Part shown: piece after piece, positions 1 to 7,619 of the stretch | Position numbering within the stretch: position 1 is the stretch's first letter | How the letters are laid out: the number at the start of each line of letters is the position of its first letter | Source: Pseudonocardia sp. | GTDB taxonomy: Bacteria > Actinomycetota > Actinomycetes > Mycobacteriales > Pseudonocardiaceae | Reading direction: 5' to 3' | Assembly (NCBI RefSeq): GCF_029263155.1 | Contig: NZ_JAJCYB010000013.1 | Coordinates: 1-39,570, forward strand | Length of the DNA stretch: 39,570 nt | The notes under the pieces: generated by a model | Databases searched by the model: none | What the model saw: only the letters and a program-made list of their open reading frames with translations | What the model was told of the DNA's origin: nothing | Made by a program: the position numbers and the translations under genes

Positions 1-132
1 GAAGATCTCGAAGCCGTCGCCCTCGCGCTCAACAACAGGCCCCGCAAGAGCCTCGACTGGAAGACCCCCGCCGAAGTGTTCGAAGAGCAGCTACGCTCAC
101 TCCAACAACCCGGTGTTGCAACGACCGGTTGA
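1..132 (+). pseudogene. IS30-family transposase, C-terminal end only
   Basis: The window opens inside a reading frame that ends with a TGA at 130-132. The visible 43 residues contain LNNRPRKSLDWKTPAEVF, the typical C-terminal signature of IS30-family DDE transposases. The rest of the gene lies outside the window, so it cannot be judged intact or broken. The stop codon falls inside what looks like the terminal inverted repeat of the element (112-136), as is common for IS30 relatives. Immediately downstream the sequence switches to an IS3-family transposase frame, which suggests that this IS30 copy inserted into that gene. Confidence 0.8.
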
Positions 133-136
133 ACCC
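112..136. repeat. Probable right terminal repeat of the IS30 element
   Basis: This is the stretch between the end of recognisable IS30 coding sequence and the start of IS3 coding sequence. It begins GGTGTTGCAACGACC and ends GGTTGAACCC, resembling known actinobacterial IS30 ends. The partner end is outside the window, so the exact boundary is inferred. Confidence 0.5.
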
Positions 137-427
137 AGGCAATACACCTGCGAAGCGTTCGTCCGCGCCACCGCCGAACTCGACATCCGTCGCTCGGTCG
201 GTCGCACCGGATCGTGTTTCGATAACGCGCAGGCGGAGTCGTTCAACGCGGCGCTGAAAGTGGAACGAGTCAACCGTACCGTGTATCCGACACGCGAACA
301 CGCCCGCGCAGATGTGGCCAGATACATCGAGTTCCGCTATAATTCCAAGCGTCTCCACTCGGCGCTCGGCTATCGGACCCCTAAAGAGGTCCACAACGAG
401 TACCTGAGCGACCAGTCTGCGGCATAA
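137..427 (+). pseudogene. IS3-family transposase (orfB), C-terminal fragment
   Basis: The frame from about 137 to the TAA at 425-427 encodes the C-terminal part of the integrase core of an IS3-family OrfB. Recognisable elements are QYTCEAF (usually preceded by G-S in intact proteins), CFDNAQAESF with the catalytic glutamate context, and FRYNSKRLHSALGYRTP. About two thirds of the normal protein is missing upstream, exactly where the IS30 end begins, so the gene appears to be interrupted by IS30. The missing 5' part is expected beyond the left edge of the window. Confidence 0.82.
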
Positions 428-435
428 TTAGAACC

Positions 436-464
436 CCAAACAGTTGTCCGGAATTTGCGGGGCA
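436..464. repeat. Right terminal end of the IS3 element
   Basis: Read inward on the minus strand this end starts TGCCCCGCAAATTCCGGACA, a 5'-TG-type IS3-family terminus. It lies shortly after the transposase stop codon, and the reading frame of the disrupted recombinase gene is recognisable only up to 465. The boundary at 464 is inferred from this junction and the terminal CA rule of IS3 elements. Confidence 0.55.
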
Positions 465-958
465 GACCACAGGAACGCGTTGACGTCCACCCCGGTCAGC
501 GCCGCGGGCTCGAACACCTCACCAACCGACGCCTGTTCCTGCAGGAAGCGGCGCGCGGTGTTCTCGTAGCGCAGCACCGTGGCCGCAGCCAGGCCACGCT
601 CCTCGACCATCCACGACCGGTACCGCCCCAACAGCACACCCAACGGCGTCAAGACCGGCGGCTCCGCCTCCGCGACGACCTCGGCCTCCCGCAGATAGCT
701 CAACAGCGGCACCATCGCCCGCGGCCCCGGGATCCTCCGATGGCCAGCGGCGCGGCGGGCGGCGAGGAACGCAGCCATCCGCTCCTCGTCCAGATCCGCC
801 GCTTCCAGCCCCTCCGCCGCCGCCCACACGCCGACCCGACCAAGGTCCTTGAGCATCTGCCGGATCGTCCACGCCGTGTAGCCCCGCTGCGCCAACCACA
901 CCCGGTACCCCTCGACCTGCGGTCCCAGCAGACCGGCCTTCCTCCGCGTGCCCGACAT
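465..958 (-). pseudogene. Tyrosine recombinase, first gene of a RIT-like element, cut by IS3
   Basis: The gene starts at an ATG at 958 preceded by GGGAGGCGAG. It encodes about 165 residues of an N-terminal SAM-like/core-binding region of a tyrosine recombinase, with RYRSWMVEERGLAAATVLRYE as the clearest stretch (one core-binding domain). The last native residues are about VNAFLWS; the following residues to the stop at 428 are encoded by the IS3 terminus. The catalytic domain (R..H-x-x-R..Y) is missing. The two-part N-terminal region and the nearby repeat array at 1016-1125 resemble the first recombinase of RIT elements; that family assignment is from memory and moderate. It cannot produce an active recombinase. 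Confidence 0.6.
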
Positions 959-1015
959 CGCACTCGCCTCCCTCACGGGAGCCCGATGCCCCCGCAGGCG
1001 AGGCTGCGCTCAGCA

Positions 1016-1125
1016 CGCAACTATGCCGAGCCTGCTCCGGACCGCACGCCGTCGAATGCCCGACAGCATCACGCAACCCGGAGCCGATCTCCTGCGCCCT
1101 CGGCATAGTCGCGGTGTCGGCATAG
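1016..1125. repeat. Repeat array marking the end of a RIT-like element
   Basis: A 15-bp sequence CGCAACTATGCCGAG at 1016-1030 is present as an inverted copy with one mismatch at 1099-1113 (CTCGGCATAGTCGCG). A further copy of its core, TCGGCATAG, lies at 1117-1125, a direct repeat of 1100-1108 with 17-bp phasing. The array ends exactly where the truncated istB frame begins (VID then foreign residues). This looks like the recombination end of the element that carries the recombinase gene at 465-958. Confidence 0.6.
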
Positions 1126-1674
1126 GTCGATGACCAGGAGCTTGGGGCCGGCGAAGAACCGCATGCAGGTGTTCCAGCGGCCCTCCAGCGCGGCCCGGTG
1201 GCAGCGCGCGGCCAGGTCGGCGGCGGAGGTGAAGTAGACCCGGTGCCCGGCGTCGACCGCGGCCCGGGCCAGGCAGATCGCCAGCATCGTCTTGCCGACC
1301 CCGGGCGGCCCGATCAGCAGGACATTGGTGGCGTCGTCGAGGAACCGCAGCGTGGCCAGGTCGCGGACGAGGGCTTCGTCGACGCCGGGCTGGGCGGCGA
1401 AGTCGAACTGGTCCAGCGTCCAGGGCTCGGGCAGCGAGGCGAACCGCAGCCGCCCGGCCTGACGGCGGGCCTCGACCGCGGCCGCCTCGATCCCGAGCAG
1501 CCGCTCCAGCGCCGCGGTCAGTCCGAGCCCCTCGTCGCGGGCCTGGTCCAGCACCGCCGGCAGAGCCTGGGCGGCGTCGAGCAGCTTGAGGTAGGCCAGG
1601 TGCGCGCGGAGCCGCTGGTAGATCCCGGCCTCCGCGCTCGTGGTGTGCACCGGCGCGGTCCCCGGCCCGGTCAC
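1126..1674 (-). pseudogene. istB: IstB-like ATPase of IS21 element, C-terminally truncated
   Basis: IstB is the AAA+ helper ATPase that loads and stimulates the IstA transposase. The GTG start at 1674 overlaps the TGA of istA (GTGA), the normal coupling in IS21 elements. The product shows the N-terminal helical region (YQRLRAHLAYLKLLDAA) and the Walker A motif LIGPPGVGKTMLA, and runs to KLLVID at the start of Walker B. There the frame passes directly into the repeat array of the RIT-like element and ends at 1069 without IstB similarity. About the last third, including the rest of Walker B and sensor motifs, is lost, so it should be inactive. Confidence 0.82.
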
Positions 1675-3098
1675 GACCTCGTCCCGGTCGTCGTCCCGGT
1701 CGTCGTCGCGGTTGGCGAGGTTCCGGGGCGCTGGCGGTCGGTGGCCGCGGCGGCGTAGCGGGCGAAGTCGATGACGACCTGCTGGGCCGGGCCGCCGCCC
1801 GGGCCGCCTGCGGCCGCGCGGAGCCGGTCGGCCTCGGCGCGGGCCGCCGCGGACGGTGGTCGGCGCACTTTGCGCCGGCACGGGGCGCGGTCGGTGAACG
1901 CGGACAGCACGGCGCGCTCGAGCGCGGCGACGTGTTCGTCGTGGCGGGCCACCGCGCCGGCGGAGTCCGGGCGGCGGCGGTGCCGGGCCAGCACCACCCC
2001 GCGCGCGGTGACCAGGTCCAGGGTGGCGGTGCCCAACCGATGGGCGACGGTCACGATGGTTCCGACATGGCCCGGGCCCACGGAGTAGCGGTTGCCGCGG
2101 AACGGGACCAGGCCCTGCGGGCTGACCTTGGCCTCCGCGGTCAGCACGGCCGGGTAGGGCCCGGTCGGCACCGGCCGCAGGCCCTCCGCGGCGGCCAGCT
2201 CGGCCACCGTTGCGCGAGACCCGTCCGCGCGCCGTCGCGCTCGGCGGTCGCCGACCCGGGCGCAGAAGCGGTCCAGACTGGCCTGCGCCTGTGCCGGGGA
2301 CAGCTCGTCGGGCAGGGTGCGCCACCAGCGCTGCGCGGCGGTCAGGTTCGCCTTCTCCACCACGCCCTTGCGGTTGCCCCGACGCGCCGGGCAGATCGCG
2401 ATTGCGACCGCGTAGTGCGCCGCGACGGGGCCGAAGGTGGCGGTCAGCCGGCCGGAGTCGGGGTGGCAGACCGTGCTCATCCGGTCGAATCGCCACTGGT
2501 GGGTCAAGCCGCCCAGGCGGCGCACCACCGCGTCGAGGGCTTCGATCAGGTGCGGCTGGTCCTCGGCGGGGGCGAGCACCGCGCGCCACCGTGAGGAGTG
2601 CGCCAGCGACCCGACCAGCAGGTGCGCGGTCTTGCCCCACCCCCAGCTCGCGGGCGGGTCCGGCAGTTCGAGCCAGTCGAACTGAGTTTCCTCGCCCGCG
2701 GGGTGCGTGATGATCCCGACGTCGCGGCCCTTCACCGTCGCGCACGGCTCGCAGTGCGGGCGCAGCTTGCGTGCCCGCAGCGCCCGGGTCAGCGACGGAT
2801 ACGACCCGCCGTAGCCGAGCTCGACCAGCTCGTCGTGCAGCGCGGACGCCCACAGGTGCGGGTCGTCGACCAGCCGCTGCCGCGCATAGCCGGCGAACGG
2901 TTCGAACCCGTCCGGCACCGCCGGCCGCCGCACCCCCACAGCGACCTCGTCGGACAGGTAGCGGCGCACCGTGCGCCGGTTGATCTGCAGGTGCCGGGCG
3001 ATCGCGCTGATCGTCCATCCCCGTGCTCGTAGTGCCTTCGCCTGCACAACGCTCTCCCATGCCAGCATTCCGAGTGGGCTCCCTCGACTCGTGATCAT
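1671..3098 (-). CDS. istA: IS21-family transposase IstA
   Basis: The 475-aa product matches the size and layout of IstA transposases. The N-terminus has a helix-turn-helix (TISAIARHLQINRRTVRRYL, residues about 29-48), followed by a DDE integrase core: QFDWLELP holds the first aspartate, HQWRFDRMSTV the second, and the region with ARRGNRKGVVEKANL the glutamate. The C-terminus has the beta-barrel-like region RGNRYSVGPGHVG. The ATG at 3098 is used; an internal ATG (MLAWESV) is an alternative. It appears intact, but its partner IstB is truncated, so transposition would need IstB from elsewhere. Confidence 0.9.
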   Translation of the reverse strand: MITSRGSPLGMLAWESVVQAKALRARGWTISAIARHLQINRRTVRRYLSDEVAVGVRRPAVPDGFEPFAGYARQRLVDDPHLWASALHDELVELGYGGSYPSLTRALRARKLRPHCEPCATVKGRDVGIITHPAGEETQFDWLELPDPPASWGWGKTAHLLVGSLAHSSRWRAVLAPAEDQPHLIEALDAVVRRLGGLTHQWRFDRMSTVCHPDSGRLTATFGPVAAHYAVAIAICPARRGNRKGVVEKANLTAAQRWWRTLPDELSPAQAQASLDRFCARVGDRRARRRADGSRATVAELAAAEGLRPVPTGPYPAVLTAEAKVSPQGLVPFRGNRYSVGPGHVGTIVTVAHRLGTATLDLVTARGVVLARHRRRPDSAGAVARHDEHVAALERAVLSAFTDRAPCRRKVRRPPSAAARAEADRLRAAAGGPGGGPAQQVVIDFARYAAAATDRQRPGTSPTATTTGTTTGTRS

Positions 3099-3196
3099 CC
3101 GCAGTGATCACAGAGTTGAGGGAGCCCCTCGACACCGACGGGACCTCCGTCGGCGCGTCGCCCTGGCTGGGCACTTTCAGTGAGCAGGTCTGGGCA
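3091..3196. repeat. IstA-side terminal region of the IS21 element
   Basis: The minus strand starts TGCCCAGACC at 3196 and carries a second TGCCCAGCC at 3173-3165. A palindromic pair GTGATCA (3091-3097) and TGATCAC (3105-3111) overlaps the istA start. IS21 elements normally carry several subterminal transposase-binding repeats of this kind. The outer end at 3196 directly abuts the stop codon of the neighbouring gene at 3197-3199. Confidence 0.6.
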
Positions 3197-3907
3197 CTAC
3201 TCGATGAGCGTCATCACCGCCGACCGTTTGTCGTGCTCGGTGGCGTCGCGGCCGCGGAACAGCGCGATCGCGTGCTCGACACGACCGGCGACCTCCGGGT
3301 CCGGGGTGGCGAGGGCGCGCTCGAGCAGGTCGCTGCGGGCGTCGTCGACGAGGTGCACCAGCCGGCCGGTGTCCTCGCCGGCCTCGGCGAGACGCAGGTC
3401 CACCTTGCCTTCGGTGAGCAGCCGGTTAACCAGCGCTCGGTACACCCGGCGGCCGGCCTCGGTGTCGAAGTCGTCGAAGTGAACGCCGCATTCGTTGTGA
3501 TCGTGGATCCAGCGTCGGTGCGGGCGGGCGACCAGGTCATGGAAGACCTCGATTACCTCGTAGAAGGTCTCGGCATCCCAGCGGTCCCAGGCTGGCGGCC
3601 ACAGGTCCGGCCGGTCGGGTAGACCGAGCCGCTGCTGCAGCTCGGCCCGGATCCGGTCGTGAGAGTCCTTGCCGCCGTGGGGGAGCTGCCCGTGCTCGTC
3701 TGGCTCAGCGTCGACGCACACCTCCCCGAAGCGGCGGGCGAGGTAGCCGGCGGACTCGAGGCCGACGATGAGCTCGGCGAAGTCCAGCCGCGGGTCCTTG
3801 GGCTCCGGTGCTCGCTGCACACCGGCCAGGGCGTGACGGGTACGCCAGTACGGCGCCGGCTCGCGGTACTCCGGGATCGCGTCAAGGTGTTCGAGCAAGT
3901 CGGTCAT
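3197..3907 (-). CDS. Unknown protein, remnant wedged between IS21 and Tn3
   Basis: I do not recognise the family with confidence. The ATG at 3907 gives a 236-aa, acidic, apparently soluble protein (MTDLLEHLDAIPEYREPAPYW at the start) with GC-biased codon use typical of a real gene. The tail FRGRDATEHDKRSAV resembles a conserved region seen in some abortive-infection (AbiJ/HEPN-like) proteins, but this is a weak recollection. Both ends are suspicious: the TAG stop lies flush with the IS21 terminus at 3196, and the start is only 12 bp from the Tn3 repeat at 3919. The gene may therefore be truncated at one or both ends, and it lies outside both elements. Confidence 0.6.
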   Translation of the reverse strand: MTDLLEHLDAIPEYREPAPYWRTRHALAGVQRAPEPKDPRLDFAELIVGLESAGYLARRFGEVCVDAEPDEHGQLPHGGKDSHDRIRAELQQRLGLPDRPDLWPPAWDRWDAETFYEVIEVFHDLVARPHRRWIHDHNECGVHFDDFDTEAGRRVYRALVNRLLTEGKVDLRLAEAGEDTGRLVHLVDDARSDLLERALATPDPEVAGRVEHAIALFRGRDATEHDKRSAVMTLIE

Positions 3908-3918
3908 CCACTGCTGTC

Positions 3919-3957
3919 GGGGTAGCCGTAGTAACGGGGAAATTTCCGGCGGATATG
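3919..3957 (+). repeat. Left terminal inverted repeat of the Tn3-family transposon
   Basis: The repeat starts GGGGTAGCCGTAG and ends GAAATTTCCGGCGGATATG, the last 19 bases being identical to the right copy. A GGGG outer end and a length of 38-40 bp are standard for Tn3 elements. Confidence 0.88.
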
Positions 3958-4006
3958 AGGCCCGGTAGGTTCCGGACCTGGTGATCCTCAGGTCGGGAGT
4001 CGATGG

Positions 4007-7000
4007 TTGGTCGCGCAGGTGTTCGCGGACGAGGAGCTGGAGCGCCTTCGCGAGTTCCCGGAGGTCAACCGGGATGACCTGGTGCGGTTCTTCACGCTGG
4101 CCTCGACCGATCTGGCGTTCGTCGATCCCGGTCGTGGGCGCGGCCCGGCCGACCGGTTGGGGCTGTCCCTGACCCTGTGCACGCTGCCCTGGTTGGGGTT
4201 CGTCCCCGACGATGTGCGGGCGGCGCCGCCGGTGGCGGTGACTCGGCTGGTCGCGCAGCTGCAGGTCGACCCGTCGGTGCTGCGGTCCTACGGCCGTCGG
4301 GAGAAGACCCGCCAGGATCACCTGCGGCTGGTGGCGCAGTACCTGGGGTGGCGCGCGCCGGCGGCGTTGGAGTTCAAGGAGCTCGACGAGTTCCTGCTGG
4401 CGCGGGCGATGGAGCACGACTCGCCGTCGCTGCTGTTCCGGCGGGCATGCGAGTACCTGATCTCGGCGAAGGTGATCCGACCCGGCCCGATCATCGTGGT
4501 CAAGCGGGTCGCGCACGCCCGCGAACAGGCCCAGCGCGAGACCTACGACCGCCTCGCCACCGCCTTCGCCCCGGAGCGGTGCGCCGCGCTGGACGGGTTG
4601 CTGGTCACCGACCCCGACGTCGGGATGACACGACTGCGGTGGCTCGGCAGGGGCCCGGTCGAGGCCTCACCGGCGGCGGTGCGCGCGGAGGTGGGAAAGC
4701 TGGAGTTCCTGCGCGGGCTCGGCGCGCACGAGCTGGACCTGTCGGTGCTGCCCGCCGAGCGGCGCCGGTTCCTGGCCACGATGGGCCGCCGGTTGACCGG
4801 GCAGGCCCTGACGCGGCGGGATCCGCAGCGCCGCTACCCGATCCTGCTCACGGTGCTCGCCCAGTCGGCGGTGGACGTGCTCGACGAGGTCGTCGCGCTG
4901 TTCGATCAGGCGGTCTCGGCGCGGGAGGGCAAGGCCGAACGCTCGATGCGCGACGCGCTGGCCGAACGCGGCCGGGTCGGGGAGGACCGCCAAGAGCTGC
5001 TGGACGCGATCCTGGCCATCGTCGCCGACCCGGCCATCCCCGACGACGAGGTCGGTGGACTGATCCGCGGGGACCGGATCGGCTGGGCCCGGCTGCGCGC
5101 CGCGCAGTCGAGCGCGCTGCCGCGGCTGCCCCGCGATCACGGGCACCTCGCAGCCCTGGCCGCCGGGTCCTACGGGTACCTGCGCCAGTTCACCCCGCAC
5201 GTCCTCGACGCCGTCACCTTCGCCGGCGGCACCGCGGCGGCCGACCTGCTGTCCGCGGTCAAGATCCTGCGCGCGCTCAACACCAGCGGCACCCGCCGGG
5301 TCCCGGCCGGCGCCCCGACAGCGTTCGTGCCGGCGCGGTGGCGCGGCTACCTCGACACCACCTCACCGTCGGGGTCGAGCCCGAACAGCAACTCGTATCG
5401 GCGCTACTGGGAACTGTGCGTGCTGCTCGCGCTGCGGGACGGGCTGCGCTCGGGTGATGTGTTCGTGCCCGGGTCGCGCCGATACTCCGACCCGGCCGCC
5501 TACCTGCTCACCCCGCACCAGTGGGCCGGGCACCGGGCCGAGTTCTGCCGGCTGGTCGGCAAACCGGCCGACCCAGCTCGCGCCCTTGCGGCTGCCGGTG
5601 ACGAGCTGGCCGAGGCTCTCGACGGGCTCGAGCAGGTCCTGGTCGCCGGCGACGGCCCGGTGCGGCTCGACGAGGACGGCGACCTGGTGATCTCCCCGCT
5701 CTCGGCCGAGGATGTGCCCGCCGAGGCGATCGCGTTGAAGGCCGAGCTGACCGCGATGTTGCCGTTCGCGCCGATCGTGTCGCTGCTGATCGAGCTCGAC
5801 CGGCGCACCGGTTTCCTCGATGAGTTCACCCACGCCACCGGCAAGCAGGCCCGTAGCCCGGAGCTCAAGCGCAACCTGATCGCGGTGCTGCTGGCGCACT
5901 CGACGAACCTCGGGTTGTCGCGGATGGCCGATGCGTGCGGGATCTCCATCGACGTGCTCACCTGGACCTCGGAGTGGTACGTGCGGGAGGAGACGCTGCG
6001 CGCGGCGAACCTGGCGATCATCGGCCACCACCAGCGGATGCCGTTGGCCGCGGTGTTCGGCACCGGCACCCTGTCCTCCTCGGACGGGCAACGCTTCCCG
6101 GTGCGGGGCAAGACCACGACCGGCCGGGAGATGACGATCTACGGTGGGCAGGTCCTGTCGACCTACACCCACGTCACGGATCAGCACACCACCTACGGCA
6201 CGAAGATCATCGTCGCGACCAAGCGCGAGGCCCACTACGTGCTCGATGAGATCCTGGGCAACGCCACCGATCTCCCGATCACCGAGCACGCTACGGATAC
6301 GCACGGCGTGACCTTGGTCAACTTCGCGCTCTTCGACCTGCTCGGGCTGCAACTCTCGCCCCGGATCCGGGACCTGGGCAAGCTCACCCTCTACCGCGAC
6401 GGCTCCCGCGCGAGCGTGGAGGCGGCGTTCCCCAACGCCGGCCCGTTGCTGACCCGGCGCCTGAACACCGCGCTGATCGCCGAGCACTACGACGACCTGC
6501 TGCGGCTGGCCGGGTCGCTGAAGTTCGGGCACGCCACCGCGTCGCTGCTGGTCGGGAAGCTCTCGGCGTCCGGGCGGCAGAACGCGCTCGCCGCCGCGCT
6601 CAAGGAGTACGGCGCGTGGCGGCGCACGATCTACGCCGCTCGTTACCTCGCCGATCCGGTCTATCGGCGCAAGATCTCCCGTCAGCTCAACAAGGGTGAG
6701 TCGCTACACGCGCTCAAGCGCGACCTCCTGTATGCCCACGAGGGCGCCGTCCGGGCCCGGCACCTGGAGCAGCAGACCGAGCAGGCGTGGTGTCTTACCC
6801 TGACGACCAACGCGGTGATCGCGTGGACGACGGAGTACTTCGGGCTCGCAGTCGAGTCCCTGCGCCGCGGCGGCCGCCACGTCGACGACGAGCTCCTGGG
6901 CCACATCTCCCCGGCGCACTCGGAGAACGTCAACTTCTTCGGCGCCATCGAGGTCGACATCGACGCCGAACTCGCCCAGCTCGGACCGACCGGCTACCGC

Positions 7001-7030
7001 CCCCTGCGCGCAGGCGACACCTTGTTCTGA
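4007..7030 (+). CDS. tnpA: Tn3-family transposase TnpA
   Basis: The 1007-aa product has the full length expected for Tn3 transposases, which catalyse replicative transposition and bind the 38-40-bp ends. The C-terminal catalytic half contains SSSDGQRFP (Asp693, first catalytic position), ATDTHG (Asp764) and the conserved LSPRIRDLGKLTLYRDG region; the late segment TNAVIAWTTEYF and LGHISPAHSENVNFFG is also typical. No ATG or GTG lies in frame between the upstream stop and the start, so TTG at 4007 is the likely start, with GGAG at 3996-3999. It appears intact. It is convergent with the small gene that ends at 7040. Confidence 0.93.
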   Translation: MVAQVFADEELERLREFPEVNRDDLVRFFTLASTDLAFVDPGRGRGPADRLGLSLTLCTLPWLGFVPDDVRAAPPVAVTRLVAQLQVDPSVLRSYGRREKTRQDHLRLVAQYLGWRAPAALEFKELDEFLLARAMEHDSPSLLFRRACEYLISAKVIRPGPIIVVKRVAHAREQAQRETYDRLATAFAPERCAALDGLLVTDPDVGMTRLRWLGRGPVEASPAAVRAEVGKLEFLRGLGAHELDLSVLPAERRRFLATMGRRLTGQALTRRDPQRRYPILLTVLAQSAVDVLDEVVALFDQAVSAREGKAERSMRDALAERGRVGEDRQELLDAILAIVADPAIPDDEVGGLIRGDRIGWARLRAAQSSALPRLPRDHGHLAALAAGSYGYLRQFTPHVLDAVTFAGGTAAADLLSAVKILRALNTSGTRRVPAGAPTAFVPARWRGYLDTTSPSGSSPNSNSYRRYWELCVLLALRDGLRSGDVFVPGSRRYSDPAAYLLTPHQWAGHRAEFCRLVGKPADPARALAAAGDELAEALDGLEQVLVAGDGPVRLDEDGDLVISPLSAEDVPAEAIALKAELTAMLPFAPIVSLLIELDRRTGFLDEFTHATGKQARSPELKRNLIAVLLAHSTNLGLSRMADACGISIDVLTWTSEWYVREETLRAANLAIIGHHQRMPLAAVFGTGTLSSSDGQRFPVRGKTTTGREMTIYGGQVLSTYTHVTDQHTTYGTKIIVATKREAHYVLDEILGNATDLPITEHATDTHGVTLVNFALFDLLGLQLSPRIRDLGKLTLYRDGSRASVEAAFPNAGPLLTRRLNTALIAEHYDDLLRLAGSLKFGHATASLLVGKLSASGRQNALAAALKEYGAWRRTIYAARYLADPVYRRKISRQLNKGESLHALKRDLLYAHEGAVRARHLEQQTEQAWCLTLTTNAVIAWTTEYFGLAVESLRRGGRHVDDELLGHISPAHSENVNFFGAIEVDIDAELAQLGPTGYRPLRAGDTLF

Positions 7031-7039
7031 CCGGTTCCG

Positions 7040-7285
7040 TCACCGATCGCGGCGGGCCTGCTCGTAGCGCTGGGCCAGCTCTTGCAGCGGTCGCAGCGCC
7101 GCTCGGGCGGTGTCGCCGAGGTCATATCCGCTGATCAGGTCGCCACCGGACATACCGCGCATGTACCCGACCGCCCACCCTTCGTCGTCTGGGGTGAAGG
7201 TGATCCCGAGCCCGAGCTGCTCGCCGAGGGCCAGAAGCTCACCGACGGCCTGCAGCGTCGCGGAGTCGAACACGGGTGACGTCAC
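7040..7285 (-). CDS. Small unknown protein carried in the Tn3 transposon
   Basis: An 81-aa protein is encoded from GTG 7285, preceded by GAGGAGGAGG. It includes GELLALGEQLGLGITFTPDDEGWAVGYMRG and ends in a charged helix. I do not recognise a domain; no signal peptide or membrane segment is visible. The frame is open upstream to an ATG at 7504 (154 aa), and part of that extension (WWSVQTHTEEALPILVEDDW) looks protein-like, so a longer form or a fused remnant is possible. An extended start would overlap the resolution palindrome at 7502-7536. Confidence 0.55.
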   Translation of the reverse strand: MTSPVFDSATLQAVGELLALGEQLGLGITFTPDDEGWAVGYMRGMSGGDLISGYDLGDTARAALRPLQELAQRYEQARRDR

Positions 7286-7501
7286 GGTGACAGCCTCCTC
7301 CTCGCATCGGCTCGATCGCGGGCAGGGCAGCGCACTGGTCACGTGCTGACGGGCGTGCCCGGGTACAGGGTCAGCTCTTTCCACCCAGGTCCCGAACCAG
7401 TCGTCCTCGACGAGGATCGGCAAAGCCTCTTCGGTGTGGGTCTGGACAGACCACCACGGCTCGTTCAGTCCGCGGATCGCCCAGCGGCCGTCGACGGGCA
7501 T

Positions 7502-7600
7502 CACTTGTCAGATAACAACGTATTATCTGACAAGTGGGTGGATCGATCCTGGGACTACGCCTCCACGGGCGGCACCCCTTCCGCGCGTGTTATCTGACAA
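7502..7600. other. TnpI-type internal resolution site
   Basis: A perfect palindrome has 14-bp arms CACTTGTCAGATAA (7502-7515) and TTATCTGACAAGTG (7523-7536) around a 7-bp spacer, the geometry of a tyrosine-recombinase core site. A further direct copy of the right arm core, TTATCTGACAA, is at 7590-7600, 67 bp away and just upstream of the recombinase start at 7620. In Tn4430 the internal resolution site has the same plan: a palindromic core plus accessory direct repeats upstream of tnpI. The position may also let the recombinase repress its own promoter. Confidence 0.8.
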
Positions 7601-7619
7601 CCAGAGGAACGGGGGGTCG

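Larger units (their letters stand above)
1126..3196 (-). mobile_element. IS21-family insertion sequence, truncated in istB
   Basis: The element contains an intact istA and the first part of istB on the minus strand in the usual order with a 4-base coupling overlap. Its istA-side end is visible: the minus strand begins TGCCCAGACC at 3196 and repeats TGCCCAGCC at 3173-3165, the multiple subterminal repeats typical of IS21. The istB-side end is missing because another element is joined at 1125/1126; the remainder should lie left of the window. Confidence 0.8.

Noticed and set aside
455..1133. Plus-strand open frames across the recombinase remnant and RIT-like end
   Set aside because: They are shadows of the minus-strand recombinase gene and of the repeat array, with no recognisable product.
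1675..3174. Long upstream extension of the istB frame
   Set aside because: It overlaps istA out of frame and is Arg/Pro/Gly-rich; the GTG at 1674 overlapping the istA stop is the standard istB start.
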